DNA of 35,507 bases from an uncultured Pelagibacteraceae bacterium (GCA_902623915.1 CACNVM010000008.1:1-35507); one strand, 5' to 3'. Counted from the stretch's first letter, positions 1 to 8,557 are shown. Notes: generated from the sequence alone by a model not told the origin. Program-made: numbers and translations.

Positions 1-1
1 A

Positions 2-268
2 AAAATTAGCGTTTTGTCTTCTGAGAAAATTAATGAAAAGTACACAATTGTAAAAAGTATGTTGGTTAAAACCGATAAAAAGCCCGAGGTAAAAATTGAC
101 TGGAGAGTATACACCAAAAATCCAGAAAACCCCTTAATAAGAGATCTAATTATTGAAGGACTAAGCTTAGCTAGAACGCAAAAAGAAGAATTCTCATCAA
201 TATTAAGTTCAAATAATAACGATATTAATGCGCTGTTCACCAAACTAGAAGAATTTATAAATAAATAA
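2..268 (+). CDS. mlaC: MlaC/Ttg2D-family phospholipid-transport periplasmic protein (3' end only)
   Basis: The reading frame is open from the window edge, so this is the C-terminal 88 or so residues of a longer protein whose start lies outside. The segment with IDWRVY, then IRDLIIEGLSLA, then KEEFSSIL followed by a short helix matches the end of the MlaC (toluene-tolerance Ttg2) family, where a VxDVxxEGVSL strand is followed by a Q/RxEF helix. MlaC proteins shuttle phospholipids through the periplasm between outer-membrane lipoprotein MlaA and the MlaFEDB transporter of the inner membrane. The TTG at 14 is an internal codon rather than a credible start. The signal peptide cannot be seen. The gene converges on the tRNA with a 23-base gap. 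Family call is by motif memory; other parts of the protein would settle it. Confidence 0.78.
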   Translation, partial: KISVLSSEKINEKYTIVKSMLVKTDKKPEVKIDWRVYTKNPENPLIRDLIIEGLSLARTQKEEFSSILSSNNNDINALFTKLEEFINK

Positions 269-291
269 TTAGTGTTGATTTTATTGAGTGA

Positions 292-368
292 TGGTGGGCC
301 CGCCAGGATTCGAACCTGGGACCAATACATTATGAGTGTACTGCTCTAACCAGCTGAGCTACAGGCCC
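292..368 (-). tRNA. tRNA with CAT anticodon, probably tRNA-Ile2 (lysidine-modified)
   Basis: A 77-base cloverleaf reads on the minus strand. The acceptor arm GGGCCTG pairs with CGGGCCC, the D arm is GCTC/GAGC, the anticodon loop is CTCATAA closed by GTACA/TGTAT, and the T arm is CCAGG-TTCGAAT-CCTGG. The 3' CCA is encoded. The CAT anticodon could be Met or Ile2. C4-G69 and C5-G68 in the acceptor stem and the TGGTC variable region match the determinants used by TilS lysidine synthetase on E. coli tRNA-Ile2, whereas elongator tRNA-Met usually has GGGTC there, so Ile2 is preferred. Ile2 reads ATA codons, which are common in this AT-rich genome. It lies 33 bases behind the methyltransferase at 402-1085. 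A weak promoter of its own (TTGCTT, 17 bases, TAGAAA, minus strand 409-381) is possible. Confidence 0.93.
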
Positions 369-401
369 AATTAATTTAAATTTCTACATTACTTTTTAAA
401 T

Positions 402-1085
402 TCAAGCAAGATTGTTAAATCCAATCCAGCCGGTTAAATAATTTGAAAACAACATCTTGCCACCAGCGCGTATAGCTTGTTGGTGAACGAGACTACCTTT
501 TCCTGAGATTGTGGGAGGTGGTACTAATCCAGACTTTATAAAATCAAAAGATCCTTTTTTGTTTTGAGATTGTTGAAGAAAACCAACAATAGGTGAGTCG
601 TCAACAACAACGAGGGTATTCTTGTCGAGAATTTTTTTTATATTATTAAATTCCTTTAGATGATGTTGAGAAGACTTTTCTAGAGATTTCCAATTACAAT
701 CAAAACTATCAAGATAGAATAACGATACTCTTGTCTTACTTTTTGAAAATTCGTCTGATAATTTTTTTAAATATTCTAAACTGTCTCCTGTATGAATAGA
801 CACATTTTTACTTACGTTTTCTGAACAAGTTTTTGTAGATTTTGGATCTATATCAACTGTCAAAACTTTTGCCTTATTTTTTCTGAATTGTGTATATTTA
901 TCAAATAATAAGGTGCTTTGACCATCTAGAAAATTATTTGTGATTCTTAAACATCCTGTTTCAACGATAATAATAGGATCAGGCATTTTATCTAGATAAT
1001 TAAATATTTTATAAAAGGCATCTTTTCTTATTTGCAACTTAGGTGAAAACTTATCAAACCATTTATAAAAATCTGTGTTAATCAT
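402..1085 (-). CDS. Class I SAM-dependent methyltransferase (Methyltransf_24-like)
   Basis: The 227-residue protein has a Rossmann methyltransferase layout: IIIVETGCLR (residues about 38-47) in the place of motif I, VLTVDIDP (74-81) as the acidic ribose-binding strand, GDSLEYL (100-106), LFYLDSFD (122-129) and TLVVVDDSP (157-165). The ETGC variant and the late VVDD motif resemble Methyltransf_24 proteins and cephalosporin-hydroxylase-like enzymes, often found in polysaccharide or glycan clusters. The substrate is unknown. The start codon directly abuts the stop of the upstream glycosyltransferase with no spacing, which implies translational coupling. It is the last protein gene of the minus-strand run that begins at yqeY. 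The aspartate pair at 162-163 could bind metal, but this is inferred. Confidence 0.72.
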   Translation of the reverse strand: MINTDFYKWFDKFSPKLQIRKDAFYKIFNYLDKMPDPIIIVETGCLRITNNFLDGQSTLLFDKYTQFRKNKAKVLTVDIDPKSTKTCSENVSKNVSIHTGDSLEYLKKLSDEFSKSKTRVSLFYLDSFDCNWKSLEKSSQHHLKEFNNIKKILDKNTLVVVDDSPIVGFLQQSQNKKGSFDFIKSGLVPPPTISGKGSLVHQQAIRAGGKMLFSNYLTGWIGFNNLA

Positions 1086-1961
1086 TTAAAAAATCTTTTT
1101 CAATTTTGGTAAAAGAAAATTAATGTTTTCTTTAAAATTCTTCTTATTAGTGAAATCTATATAAAAGTTATAAACATTTGATATTAAAAGTGGGATAAAA
1201 AATATATAAAATAATATTTTATCATTTTGAAAGAAAATAAAAAATACAGTGGAATAAATTATTGAAAAAATCAATATTTTAAACTTGAAAACTGAGAAAA
1301 CTCTACAGGAATGATTGAAAAGCTTATAGAAATTTACCTTTGAATTACCTGAATATCTTTTTTTTCTCTCGCTTCGAATTTTTTTGATATTTTTTAAATT
1401 ATTCACAATCGCTGCTGGATAAGCTGCCCATAAATCACTTTTGTTGACCAGGTATTTTATTTTTTTTGAACTTATTAAGCTAAAATTTCCAAATTTTATA
1501 TAATTTCCAGTAAATAAAAATAAAACAGTTTTGTGAAAAAAATAGAGAAATTTAAACCAGAATGGTTCATTTCTATTTGTTCTTTCTACAACAACTATAT
1601 CTGGGCAATATTTATTAAAACAATTTATTAGCTCTTTAATTACATTTGGATCATCTTGACCATCGGCATCCATGATTATTACATCTTGTTCAAAGTTTTT
1701 ATTTAATTTAATCAAATATTTCAAAGCTGTAGCTATCGCTCTTTGACTACCTAAATTATTATCTAGATTTAGTATGCTTATTTTATTTAAATTCTTGTTT
1801 TTTTTAAAACTTATTTTTGGTCCTACATTTGAGAAATCATTAATCACCAATATACTAAATATAAAACTGTTTTTTTTTGCAATGATATTAATTTTTTTTA
1901 GAAGTTTATTTAAATTTTCCCAGTCATTATAAACTGGAATTACAATTAAAAAATTTTTCAT
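1086..1961 (-). CDS. Family 2 glycosyltransferase with C-terminal membrane anchor (DPM1/ArnC-like)
   Basis: The N-terminal GT-A domain starts with IPVYNDWENL (residues 8-17), the usual beta1 of GT2 enzymes, and has the nucleotide-sugar and metal motif MDADGQDDP (97-105) containing the DxD aspartates D98 and D100. Two hydrophobic segments (about 226-244 and 248-268) near the C-terminus fit membrane-anchored GT2 proteins that load sugars onto polyprenyl phosphate. This enzyme could supply a lipid-linked donor for the GT-C protein encoded at 2781-4373, but the donor sugar cannot be read from sequence. At 291 residues it is slightly shorter than typical two-membrane-helix GT2 proteins. The DNA is unusually AT-rich compared with rpoD (single lines near 1201-1260 have only about 12 percent GC). 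It lies 4 bases behind the methyltransferase at 1966-2784 and abuts the next gene. Confidence 0.85.
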   Translation of the reverse strand: MKNFLIVIPVYNDWENLNKLLKKINIIAKKNSFIFSILVINDFSNVGPKISFKKNKNLNKISILNLDNNLGSQRAIATALKYLIKLNKNFEQDVIIMDADGQDDPNVIKELINCFNKYCPDIVVVERTNRNEPFWFKFLYFFHKTVLFLFTGNYIKFGNFSLISSKKIKYLVNKSDLWAAYPAAIVNNLKNIKKIRSERKKRYSGNSKVNFYKLFNHSCRVFSVFKFKILIFSIIYSTVFFIFFQNDKILFYIFFIPLLISNVYNFYIDFTNKKNFKENINFLLPKLKKIF

Positions 1962-1965
1962 AATT

Positions 1966-2784
1966 TTAATTTTTTTTTATTAAAACCAATCTTCTTCCAA
2001 GACAAAAAACGCTTGGAAAAATTTTAATTAAAATTGTATCAATAAAATTTAAAATGTTCATAAAAAAATTATTCATCGGAATACAAAATGTTTTTGATGT
2101 AACTCCACCTGAATTTAAAAAAATAAAACACTCTGTTAATTTTTCATATTTAATATTGAAATAGTTACCCATTTTTTCTTTAAATTTTTCTTTATCATCA
2201 AAAATTAAATTTGGAACGGCTATATTACCAGCCCAAACATTTTTCTCATCACTTTTGGGTTTTTTTTCATCCCAAACGTCAACAGTGAAATCAAATCCTT
2301 CGTGTTTCATGATTAATGTCGCAAACTGTAACAGTACTGAGCTATAAGGCTCAAAAATTATTAGTTTACCATCTTTTTTTAAAATTCTGTTCATCTCTTT
2401 AAAAAACTTCATTGGAAAAGGTACATGATGCAACATGTTAGAGGCTATAACATAATCAAAACTAGATTCTTTAAAATTAGTGTTTTGGGCATCAACATTT
2501 TTAAAATCTAGATGCGTGTCATTGCTTAAATCTGTTAGCTTAAGATTTCTATTTTTTATGAAATACTTTGCAAATCCAGCACCTGAGCCAACTTCAATAC
2601 CAACATCATCTGTATTGATAAATTTATTCATCCAATCGAATCTTTTTTTTAATAAAAATTTTAAGTTACTTGATTTTCTTGAATTAAAAATTTGGGAGGC
2701 ATTAAGTGTATCAGCTACACTTCTCATTTTATTCTCCTCAGGGCTAAACTCTACTTTTTTTAAAATTTTAAACATTTCATTCAA
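1966..2784 (-). CDS. Class I SAM-dependent methyltransferase (Methyltransf_11 type)
   Basis: The 272-residue protein has a canonical small-molecule methyltransferase core. Motif I is IEVGSGAGFA (63-72), the acidic loop is LTDLSND (83-89), motif II/post-II is FDYVIASNMLHHVP (109-122), and LKKDGKLIIFEP (135-146) is the motif III region, as in UbiE and Methyltransf_11 proteins. The residues after 150 form a variable lid that differs from UbiE, and there is a hydrophobic segment near the C-terminus (about 243-265). Its start overlaps the stop of the GT-C gene by 4 bases (ATGA type), so the two should be co-translated. Genomic position among glycosyltransferases suggests a lipid or sugar substrate, but this is inference. 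Confidence 0.82.
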   Translation of the reverse strand: MNEMFKILKKVEFSPEENKMRSVADTLNASQIFNSRKSSNLKFLLKKRFDWMNKFINTDDVGIEVGSGAGFAKYFIKNRNLKLTDLSNDTHLDFKNVDAQNTNFKESSFDYVIASNMLHHVPFPMKFFKEMNRILKKDGKLIIFEPYSSVLLQFATLIMKHEGFDFTVDVWDEKKPKSDEKNVWAGNIAVPNLIFDDKEKFKEKMGNYFNIKYEKLTECFIFLNSGGVTSKTFCIPMNNFFMNILNFIDTILIKIFPSVFCLGRRLVLIKKN

Positions 2785-4373
2785 TTATTTAAACCTGCAA
2801 ATAATTCAAAATCTTTACATTTTTTAAGTGTTTGTAAAACCAAAATTTCGTTCAGATTTTTTTCCAAATAACAATCAGCACTTATCAAACCCTCGAAAAT
2901 ATTTTTTTCACCTTCAAGTGGATGAATAGTATAAATTACTTCTATATTTTCTCTAACAATTTTATTTATAAGAAATTTTTTCCAATATTCAAAGTATTTT
3001 TCATTTACATCAGGATAAATGTGATGTCTCCACCATACTCTTGCAGCTGAATTGTCGTTAATTGATAATTCAACTGAGATAAACTGATAATCTGTTACTA
3101 TCATTTTTTTAAGGCTATCTTTTTTAATAATATCTATACTATCTTTTAAATTTTTAATTTCCTGATGAGGGTTTTCAGGGTAATGATGAGTTAACCATCT
3201 TAAATTTTTAAGTTTACTACTTAAAACAGAAGCATCCACTGACCTATTTAAGTCAGCATCTCTCAAAATTAAAGTATCTCTTTTACTAATATATTTTTGG
3301 TTATAATAAATTGTAGAAACTAAACTTAAAATTAGGAAAAAGTTTATAAATTTTTTTTTATTTTTAAAAGAATTTAAATATATATGCGAAAATCCACAAA
3401 ATACTGGAATTAAAAAGAAGATAAACATTCCATTTATTGTCATCAATTGATGGCTTACGAAAATTAATAATGTCCCAAAAAGTGATATAAAAATTAAATT
3501 ATCATGATTGAATATTGTTTTATAATTTTTGGTTATACTTTTAAAAAATAGAAATATAGGAATTGAAAGTGCAATATAAATAAGCTTATGTCTAAAAACA
3601 AACCTTTGAAATTCAAAGGGTAATAGCCATTCTAAACGAGACTCACCTAATGATATTGGAAATAAAAAGTGTTGAATAAGTATATCCTGGATAGGTATCT
3701 GATAAGAAAAAATTAGTGCAAAAAAAACTGAAATTATTAATACAGTTCCAGCTGTAACATAAATCAAATTTTTTTTATCAAAATAAAATATAAAATAAAT
3801 AATAGATATAGCTCCAACTAATATCCCGAAATATCCTATTGGAGTTTGTTTACAAAAAAAACCAACAAACAAAAAAATAGGAATTAAAAACCAATAAATA
3901 TTTTTTTTAGTTTTAATCGCTAAACATAAAGAATATATAGATAAAATTGAAAAAATTGATACATGATGATCGGTAAAAGGTGTTCCATAAGTTGGATACA
4001 TTAAAACAGATGCTAAAGCTGAGTAAACAAATGCATATTTTAAGTCTAACTTGAATTTTCTTAATGTAAAAAATGTCCCTAACGCAAATATTGAATTAAA
4101 TGTTGAAGAGTGCGCAGCATAACTAAACCAAGAAACACCAAATAATTTAAAAAAGATTGCTTGAACTATATCTAAAACGGGGCCTTTAATTATCCAATAA
4201 TCTTTAAATGGTATTGAACCATTCAAAAGGTCATAACCAGAATTAAATGTTGAGAAGGTATCTATAGGTAATACACCTATAAATGCATAATACTGATTTA
4301 TCGAAAAAGAGATTAAAATTAAAAAAAAAAAATATAATGATGTTTTATACTTTGCAAACAGGTGTTTTATCAT
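2781..4373 (-). CDS. Multi-pass membrane GT-C glycosyltransferase (PMT/ArnT/RgtA-like)
   Basis: The 530-residue protein has about ten hydrophobic segments spread over residues 11-360, then a soluble C-terminal region of about 170 residues. The first external loop carries LPIDTFSTFNSGYDLLNG (35-52) and later FKDYWIIKGP (56-65). An acidic residue in this loop, here D38, followed by a YW...KGP element is typical of PMT_2/GT39-like and Rgt enzymes that use polyprenyl-phosphate sugar donors. It would act in the inner membrane with the active site facing the periplasm. The gene begins only 17 bases after the rpoD stop on the same strand, so read-through from the dnaG-rpoD transcript is likely. Acceptor and sugar are unknown. 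Confidence 0.78.
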   Translation of the reverse strand: MIKHLFAKYKTSLYFFFLILISFSINQYYAFIGVLPIDTFSTFNSGYDLLNGSIPFKDYWIIKGPVLDIVQAIFFKLFGVSWFSYAAHSSTFNSIFALGTFFTLRKFKLDLKYAFVYSALASVLMYPTYGTPFTDHHVSIFSILSIYSLCLAIKTKKNIYWFLIPIFLFVGFFCKQTPIGYFGILVGAISIIYFIFYFDKKNLIYVTAGTVLIISVFFALIFSYQIPIQDILIQHFLFPISLGESRLEWLLPFEFQRFVFRHKLIYIALSIPIFLFFKSITKNYKTIFNHDNLIFISLFGTLLIFVSHQLMTINGMFIFFLIPVFCGFSHIYLNSFKNKKKFINFFLILSLVSTIYYNQKYISKRDTLILRDADLNRSVDASVLSSKLKNLRWLTHHYPENPHQEIKNLKDSIDIIKKDSLKKMIVTDYQFISVELSINDNSAARVWWRHHIYPDVNEKYFEYWKKFLINKIVRENIEVIYTIHPLEGEKNIFEGLISADCYLEKNLNEILVLQTLKKCKDFELFAGLNN

Positions 4374-4390
4374 GATTCAATTTTAGAGAC

Positions 4391-6277
4391 CTACTTCTCT
4401 AAAAAGCTTTTCAACTGTTTTGATCTACTTGGATGTTTAAGCTTTCTCAAAGCTTTTGCCTCTATTTGCCTTATTCTTTCTCTGGTAACATTAAACTGTA
4501 ATCCAACTTCCTCTAAAGTGTGGTCAGTGTTCATTCCAATTCCAAACCTCATTCTAAGAACTCTCTCTTCTCTTGGTGTAAGAGAGGCTAGAATTTTAGT
4601 TGTAGACTCACTAAGATTAGATCTAATAGCGGTATCTAAAGGCTGTAAAGCGTTTTTATCTTCTATAAAATCTCCTAAGCTACTATCTTCTTCATCACCT
4701 ACTGGTGTTTCGAGAGATACAGGTTCTTTAGAAATTTTTAAAACTTTTCTGACTTTTTCTAATGGCATAGCCAGTTTTTTTGCAAGTTCTTCTGGCGTCG
4801 CCTCTCTACCAAACTCACTCAATATTTGTCTTTGTGTTCTCACAATCTTGTTAATTGTTTCGATCATGTGAACTGGAATTCTAATTGTTCTTGCTTGATC
4901 CGCTATTGATCTAGTAATTGCCTGTCTGATCCACCAAGTAGCATAAGTAGAGAATTTGTATCCACGTCTGTATTCAAACTTATCAACTGCTTTCATTAAT
5001 CCAATGTTTCCCTCCTGAATCAGATCTAAAAACTGTAGACCACGATTTGTATATTTTTTTGCAATAGAAATTACTAACCTCAAATTTGCTTCGACCATCT
5101 CTTTTTTTGCAATTCGAGATTCTCTTTCGCCCTTTTGTATTCTTTTTACTAGTGATTTAAATTCGCCAACTGGTAATTCTATTTTTTTACTAAATTCAAC
5201 AAGTCTATCTCTTATTTCATGAAATTCTTTTTTATGTTTTTTAAAAAAATTTTTCCATGTTTTATTCTCTTTTAAAAATATTTCAAATTTTGAATTAATT
5301 TCATTTCCTACATAATATTTAATAAATTCTTCTCTTGAGATTTTATTTTCATTTGCAAGTCTTAGTAGGACGCCTTCTAATGATAATATTTTTTTGTTCT
5401 CTTTATAATGAGCCTGAACCAATTCTTCAACAACAGAGGGGCTTAATTGAAGATTTTCAAAATCTTCAACTAGGATACCTTGTATTTTCTTAAGGTTTTT
5501 GTTTTTAGAGACTGATAACTCTTGAGAGTTTAGAATACAATTAAGTTTTTCTATTTGATATTTTTTAAGTTTAGCATAATTTTTTGAAAGGTTTTGAATA
5601 AGAGATATTACTTTAGGTTTTATTTCCTCTTCCATTGCTGCAAGAGAAACATTAAATTCGTCATTTTGATCAACATATTCCTCTGTTTTCTCATCATTTT
5701 TATTTTTTGAATCATCTTTCTTTTCCTTTAAATTATTATTTTTTAATTTTTCTTTTGCAACTTTCTTTAAATTTTCACCCTCTGAATTATCATTTTCAAA
5801 ATCTTCATAGGTTGAGTCAATATCTATAATGTCTCTAACCAAAAGTTCGTTTTTTTCAAGCTGATCTTTCCACTCAAAGATTTTTTTTGAAACTAGAGGA
5901 CTTTGAGTAAGAGCATTGATCATAACATTTTTTCCAGCCTCTATTCTTTTTGCTATTGCAATTTCTCCATCACGGGATAGAAGTTCAACTCCGCCCATTT
6001 CCCTTAAGTACATTCTGATTGGATCATCGCTTTTATCTGTGGATTTTTCAGAGTCAGCTTGATTGACCTCTTTTTTCTTAAGTGATTGAAATTCAGACTT
6101 TTTTGAAACTAATGTAACTTTTTTATCGAAAAGAATAATTAAAGCTTTTTCTATATTTTCTTGTGAACTATTTCTTTTACCCAGTGATTTTCCAAGTTCT
6201 TCATATGTAATGAAACCCCTATGAACACCTTTATCTAAAAGACGTTCAAATGACTTGGTTATTAGTTTGGTTTTCAT
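4391..6277 (-). CDS. rpoD: RNA polymerase primary sigma factor (sigma70/RpoD)
   Basis: The 628-residue protein shows all primary sigma parts. A short region 1.1 covers about residues 1-57. Region 1.2 ([12 protein letters not shown]) is near 85. A charged, Lys/Asp/Glu-rich non-conserved insert lies around 170-215. Region 2 has [20 protein letters not shown] and [19 protein letters not shown], which bind core enzyme and melt the -10. Region 3 has [12 protein letters not shown]. Region 4 ends with [20 protein letters not shown], the -35 helix-turn-helix. Conservation of regions 2.4 and 4.2 predicts recognition of standard TTGACA/TATAAT promoters, in agreement with promoters seen at 8612 and 31966. 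It follows dnaG after 58 bases and precedes the GT-C gene by 17. Confidence 0.98.
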   Translation of the reverse strand: MKTKLITKSFERLLDKGVHRGFITYEELGKSLGKRNSSQENIEKALIILFDKKVTLVSKKSEFQSLKKKEVNQADSEKSTDKSDDPIRMYLREMGGVELLSRDGEIAIAKRIEAGKNVMINALTQSPLVSKKIFEWKDQLEKNELLVRDIIDIDSTYEDFENDNSEGENLKKVAKEKLKNNNLKEKKDDSKNKNDEKTEEYVDQNDEFNVSLAAMEEEIKPKVISLIQNLSKNYAKLKKYQIEKLNCILNSQELSVSKNKNLKKIQGILVEDFENLQLSPSVVEELVQAHYKENKKILSLEGVLLRLANENKISREEFIKYYVGNEINSKFEIFLKENKTWKNFFKKHKKEFHEIRDRLVEFSKKIELPVGEFKSLVKRIQKGERESRIAKKEMVEANLRLVISIAKKYTNRGLQFLDLIQEGNIGLMKAVDKFEYRRGYKFSTYATWWIRQAITRSIADQARTIRIPVHMIETINKIVRTQRQILSEFGREATPEELAKKLAMPLEKVRKVLKISKEPVSLETPVGDEEDSSLGDFIEDKNALQPLDTAIRSNLSESTTKILASLTPREERVLRMRFGIGMNTDHTLEEVGLQFNVTRERIRQIEAKALRKLKHPSRSKQLKSFLEK

Positions 6278-6293
6278 AGAGCTAGATTATTGT

Positions 6294-6335
6294 TTAAGTA
6301 TATATAGAGACAAATTATTAAAAATCTATACTTAA
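6294..6335. repeat. Inverted repeat filling the dnaG-rpoD gap
   Basis: TTAAGTATA (6294-6302) and its exact reverse complement TATACTTAA (6327-6335) bracket 24 bases that together occupy most of the 58-base spacer between dnaG and rpoD. The pairing can be extended inward by two further base pairs (GA/TC) if a 4-base TATA bulge is allowed. There is no T-tract or GC-rich stem, so a rho-independent terminator is unlikely. The minus strand also reads TATACT (6302-6297) 19 bases before the rpoD start, so part of it may be an rpoD -10 element. A processing hairpin or operator is the alternative. Confidence 0.5.
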
Positions 6336-6336
6336 T

Positions 6337-8100
6337 TTACTCTTTATTTATCTTATTTTTGAGCTTTATTAAGTCTGAATATGATTTTTCATCAAATTTC
6401 TCTATAAGCTTATTTTCTAGATTCTCAATTTTTTTAGAAAATTTGATATCGTTAAGTTCCTTAAGAATTTCATTCAATAACTCAACTTGTTTTTCTTCAT
6501 CTTTTTTTTGAAAAATATTTTTAATTACAGCATTTTGATTGATGTCTTTTATCAAATCTGAATATCTTTTTGCTAAATCTTCCAAATTTTTTTGATTAAA
6601 TTTATCTTCAGATATAATCACAAGAAGTTCTGCTTTAAGCCTATTTAACTGACTACTGGAAAATTGAATATCTTCGAAAAGCTCCGCTCTCGGTGAAATA
6701 ATATTTGGATAATTAAACATGATATACAAAATTGAATATTCTTTGATTTCCTCTTTTGAAAGATGCTCTCTTGCTACAGAAATTTTTTTTGTTTCATTTA
6801 AGACTCTGTAATTATTAATTATTTTACCTTTAATTTTCTGCAAAGGTGTTAAATTTCTAATTTTTTCAAGATAGTTTTCAAGAATGTATTTTTTTAAGGT
6901 TTTATCTTTAATAGTATCGCAAAGATTTCTAAATTTTTTTTCAAATTTGGTTGAGGCAAATGGGTCAGATCTATCTAAATTATTTAAGTAGTTTTTCCAA
7001 ATAAATTGTTCAATAGATAATTTATTAGACAAAAACTCCAAGAAGGCTTTTTTTCCTTTTTCTTTTATAAAATCATCGGGATCGACTCCTTTTGATAATG
7101 CGGTGAACCAAATTTTATTACTTTCTTTAATAAATGGTAAAAGATTTTCTGCAATACGCAAAGCTGCTCTTTGGCCACTTATATCACCATCTAAGCATAA
7201 TATTGGATTTGAGAAAAACCTCCAAATTAGATTAATCTGATTTTCTGTGAGTGCAGTCCCTGAGTTCGAAACAACATTTTTTATTCCAGCAGAGTAAATA
7301 CTTATAACATCCATATAACCCTCTACCACTATCACTTCTGAGTCTTTGTTGGGAAATGATTTTGCCTTATCTAAATTAAAAATATGTTTACCTTTTTTAT
7401 AAAATTCTGTTTCGGGTGAATTAATATACTTTGCAATTTTTTTATCTTTAATAATTCTTCCTCCAAAAGCCACTATGTCGCCAACTAGGTTTTTGATAGG
7501 AAATATAATTCTTGAGTGAAATCTATTTATATATTTTTTAAATTTCTCATTATTGTAGAATAATCCAGTTTCTGAAATATTTTTTTCAGAATAATTTTTT
7601 ATCAAATTTGAATAATAATCTGAGTTACTCGGAACATATCCAATTTGAAATTCAAGAATAGTTTCTTTTCCTATTCCTCGCTTTTTCAAGTAATCCATTG
7701 AGAAATCAAAATTTTCTAAAAGAAGTTTATGATGGTGGTTGGTAAAATCTTTAAAGATACTTTTATAATTTTGGTATCTTTTTTCTTTTTCCTCGTCAAA
7801 TTTTGAGAATTTATATGGTTGCATTCCAGCCTGAGATGCAAGTTGTCTTACCGCTTCTCCAAATTTTAATGATTGGGTTTTTATTAAAAAATCAAAGATG
7901 TTACCATGTTCACCGGAACTAAAGCAGTGATAAAATCCTTTTTCATCACTAACAGTGAACGATGGTGTTTTTTCAGATGTAAAAGGAGAAAGGCCGACAA
8001 ACTCTTTCCCCCTTCTATTTAATTTTACAGTTTTACTAACAACTTGTGAAACTTTTAATCTTAACTTTATTTCATCTAAATAATCTTTTGGATATTTCAT
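6337..8100 (-). CDS. dnaG: DNA primase DnaG with degenerate zinc-ligand set
   Basis: The protein (587 residues, close to the 580-600 of DnaG) makes RNA primers at the replication fork. The N-terminal CHC2-like domain keeps the fold-marking sequence EKTPSFTVSDEKGFYHCF (43-60), but three of the four usual zinc ligands are replaced: S38 and T41 for the first Cys and His, C59 is kept, and S62 replaces the last Cys. The catalytic TOPRIM domain is intact, with VVEGYMD (about 257-263, catalytic Glu) and LCLDGDISGQRAA (DxD pair). The C-terminal helicase-binding domain is present but divergent. It starts one base after yqeY ends, and rpoD follows, a variant of the rpsU-dnaG-rpoD macromolecular synthesis operon with yqeY in place of rpsU. 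Confidence 0.97.
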   Translation of the reverse strand: MKYPKDYLDEIKLRLKVSQVVSKTVKLNRRGKEFVGLSPFTSEKTPSFTVSDEKGFYHCFSSGEHGNIFDFLIKTQSLKFGEAVRQLASQAGMQPYKFSKFDEEKEKRYQNYKSIFKDFTNHHHKLLLENFDFSMDYLKKRGIGKETILEFQIGYVPSNSDYYSNLIKNYSEKNISETGLFYNNEKFKKYINRFHSRIIFPIKNLVGDIVAFGGRIIKDKKIAKYINSPETEFYKKGKHIFNLDKAKSFPNKDSEVIVVEGYMDVISIYSAGIKNVVSNSGTALTENQINLIWRFFSNPILCLDGDISGQRAALRIAENLLPFIKESNKIWFTALSKGVDPDDFIKEKGKKAFLEFLSNKLSIEQFIWKNYLNNLDRSDPFASTKFEKKFRNLCDTIKDKTLKKYILENYLEKIRNLTPLQKIKGKIINNYRVLNETKKISVAREHLSKEEIKEYSILYIMFNYPNIISPRAELFEDIQFSSSQLNRLKAELLVIISEDKFNQKNLEDLAKRYSDLIKDINQNAVIKNIFQKKDEEKQVELLNEILKELNDIKFSKKIENLENKLIEKFDEKSYSDLIKLKNKINKE

Positions 8101-8101
8101 T

Positions 8102-8557
8102 TTATTTTAAATTTTCTTTTATTATTTGACTAACTTTTGAAAAATCCATGACATCTGCATGTTCCTTTTTTAAGGCTCCTATTACTTTACCCATGTCTTT
8201 CATAGAGGAAGCACCTACTTGCTTAATTTTTTCAATGCACAGCTTTTTTGTTTCTTCGTCGCCCAGTTGTTTAGGCAAAAATTCATTTATGATTGATATC
8301 TCTGATAATTCATTTTCTAGAAGGTCTTTTCTCCCTGCTTTTTTGTAGGCTTCACAAGAATCATTTCTTTGTTTCACCATCTTTTTCAAAAGTGCTATTA
8401 AATCGTTATTGGGTAAAACATTTTTATCCTTAATTTTTTTTGCAATTATGGTGTCTTTTATAGCTGCAATAATCAATCTTAAGGTGGAATATGTTTTTTT
8501 GTCTTGAGCTTTTAAGGCTTCACTTAGCTTAGTTTCTATTTTGCTTTGAAGGGACAT
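8102..8557 (-). CDS. yqeY: GatB/YqeY domain protein
   Basis: The 151-residue protein matches the stand-alone YqeY family in length and pattern: an N-terminal helix with LKAQDKKTYSTLRLIIAAIKD (start near residue 15), the Lys-rich KKMVKQRNDSCEAYKKAGRKDL (start near 70), ELSEISIINEFLPKQL (around 100-117) and a final helix with MGKVIGALKKEHAD. The domain resembles the tail of GatB, the tRNA-dependent amidotransferase subunit that contacts tRNA, but stand-alone YqeY has no settled function. It heads the yqeY-dnaG-rpoD run and is divergent from carA across 124 bases. Confidence 0.93.
   Translation of the reverse strand: MSLQSKIETKLSEALKAQDKKTYSTLRLIIAAIKDTIIAKKIKDKNVLPNNDLIALLKKMVKQRNDSCEAYKKAGRKDLLENELSEISIINEFLPKQLGDEETKKLCIEKIKQVGASSMKDMGKVIGALKKEHADVMDFSKVSQIIKENLK

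Noticed and set aside
4362-4871. Long open frame antisense to the 3' end of rpoD
   Set aside because: Ser/Leu-rich composition typical of the reverse complement of a real gene; no family features, and rpoD region 4 is certain on the other strand.
7977-8100. dnaG as a decaying pseudogene because of lost zinc ligands
   Set aside because: The frame is full length, TOPRIM catalytic residues are intact, the gene is essential, and similar substitutions are recalled in other alphaproteobacteria.
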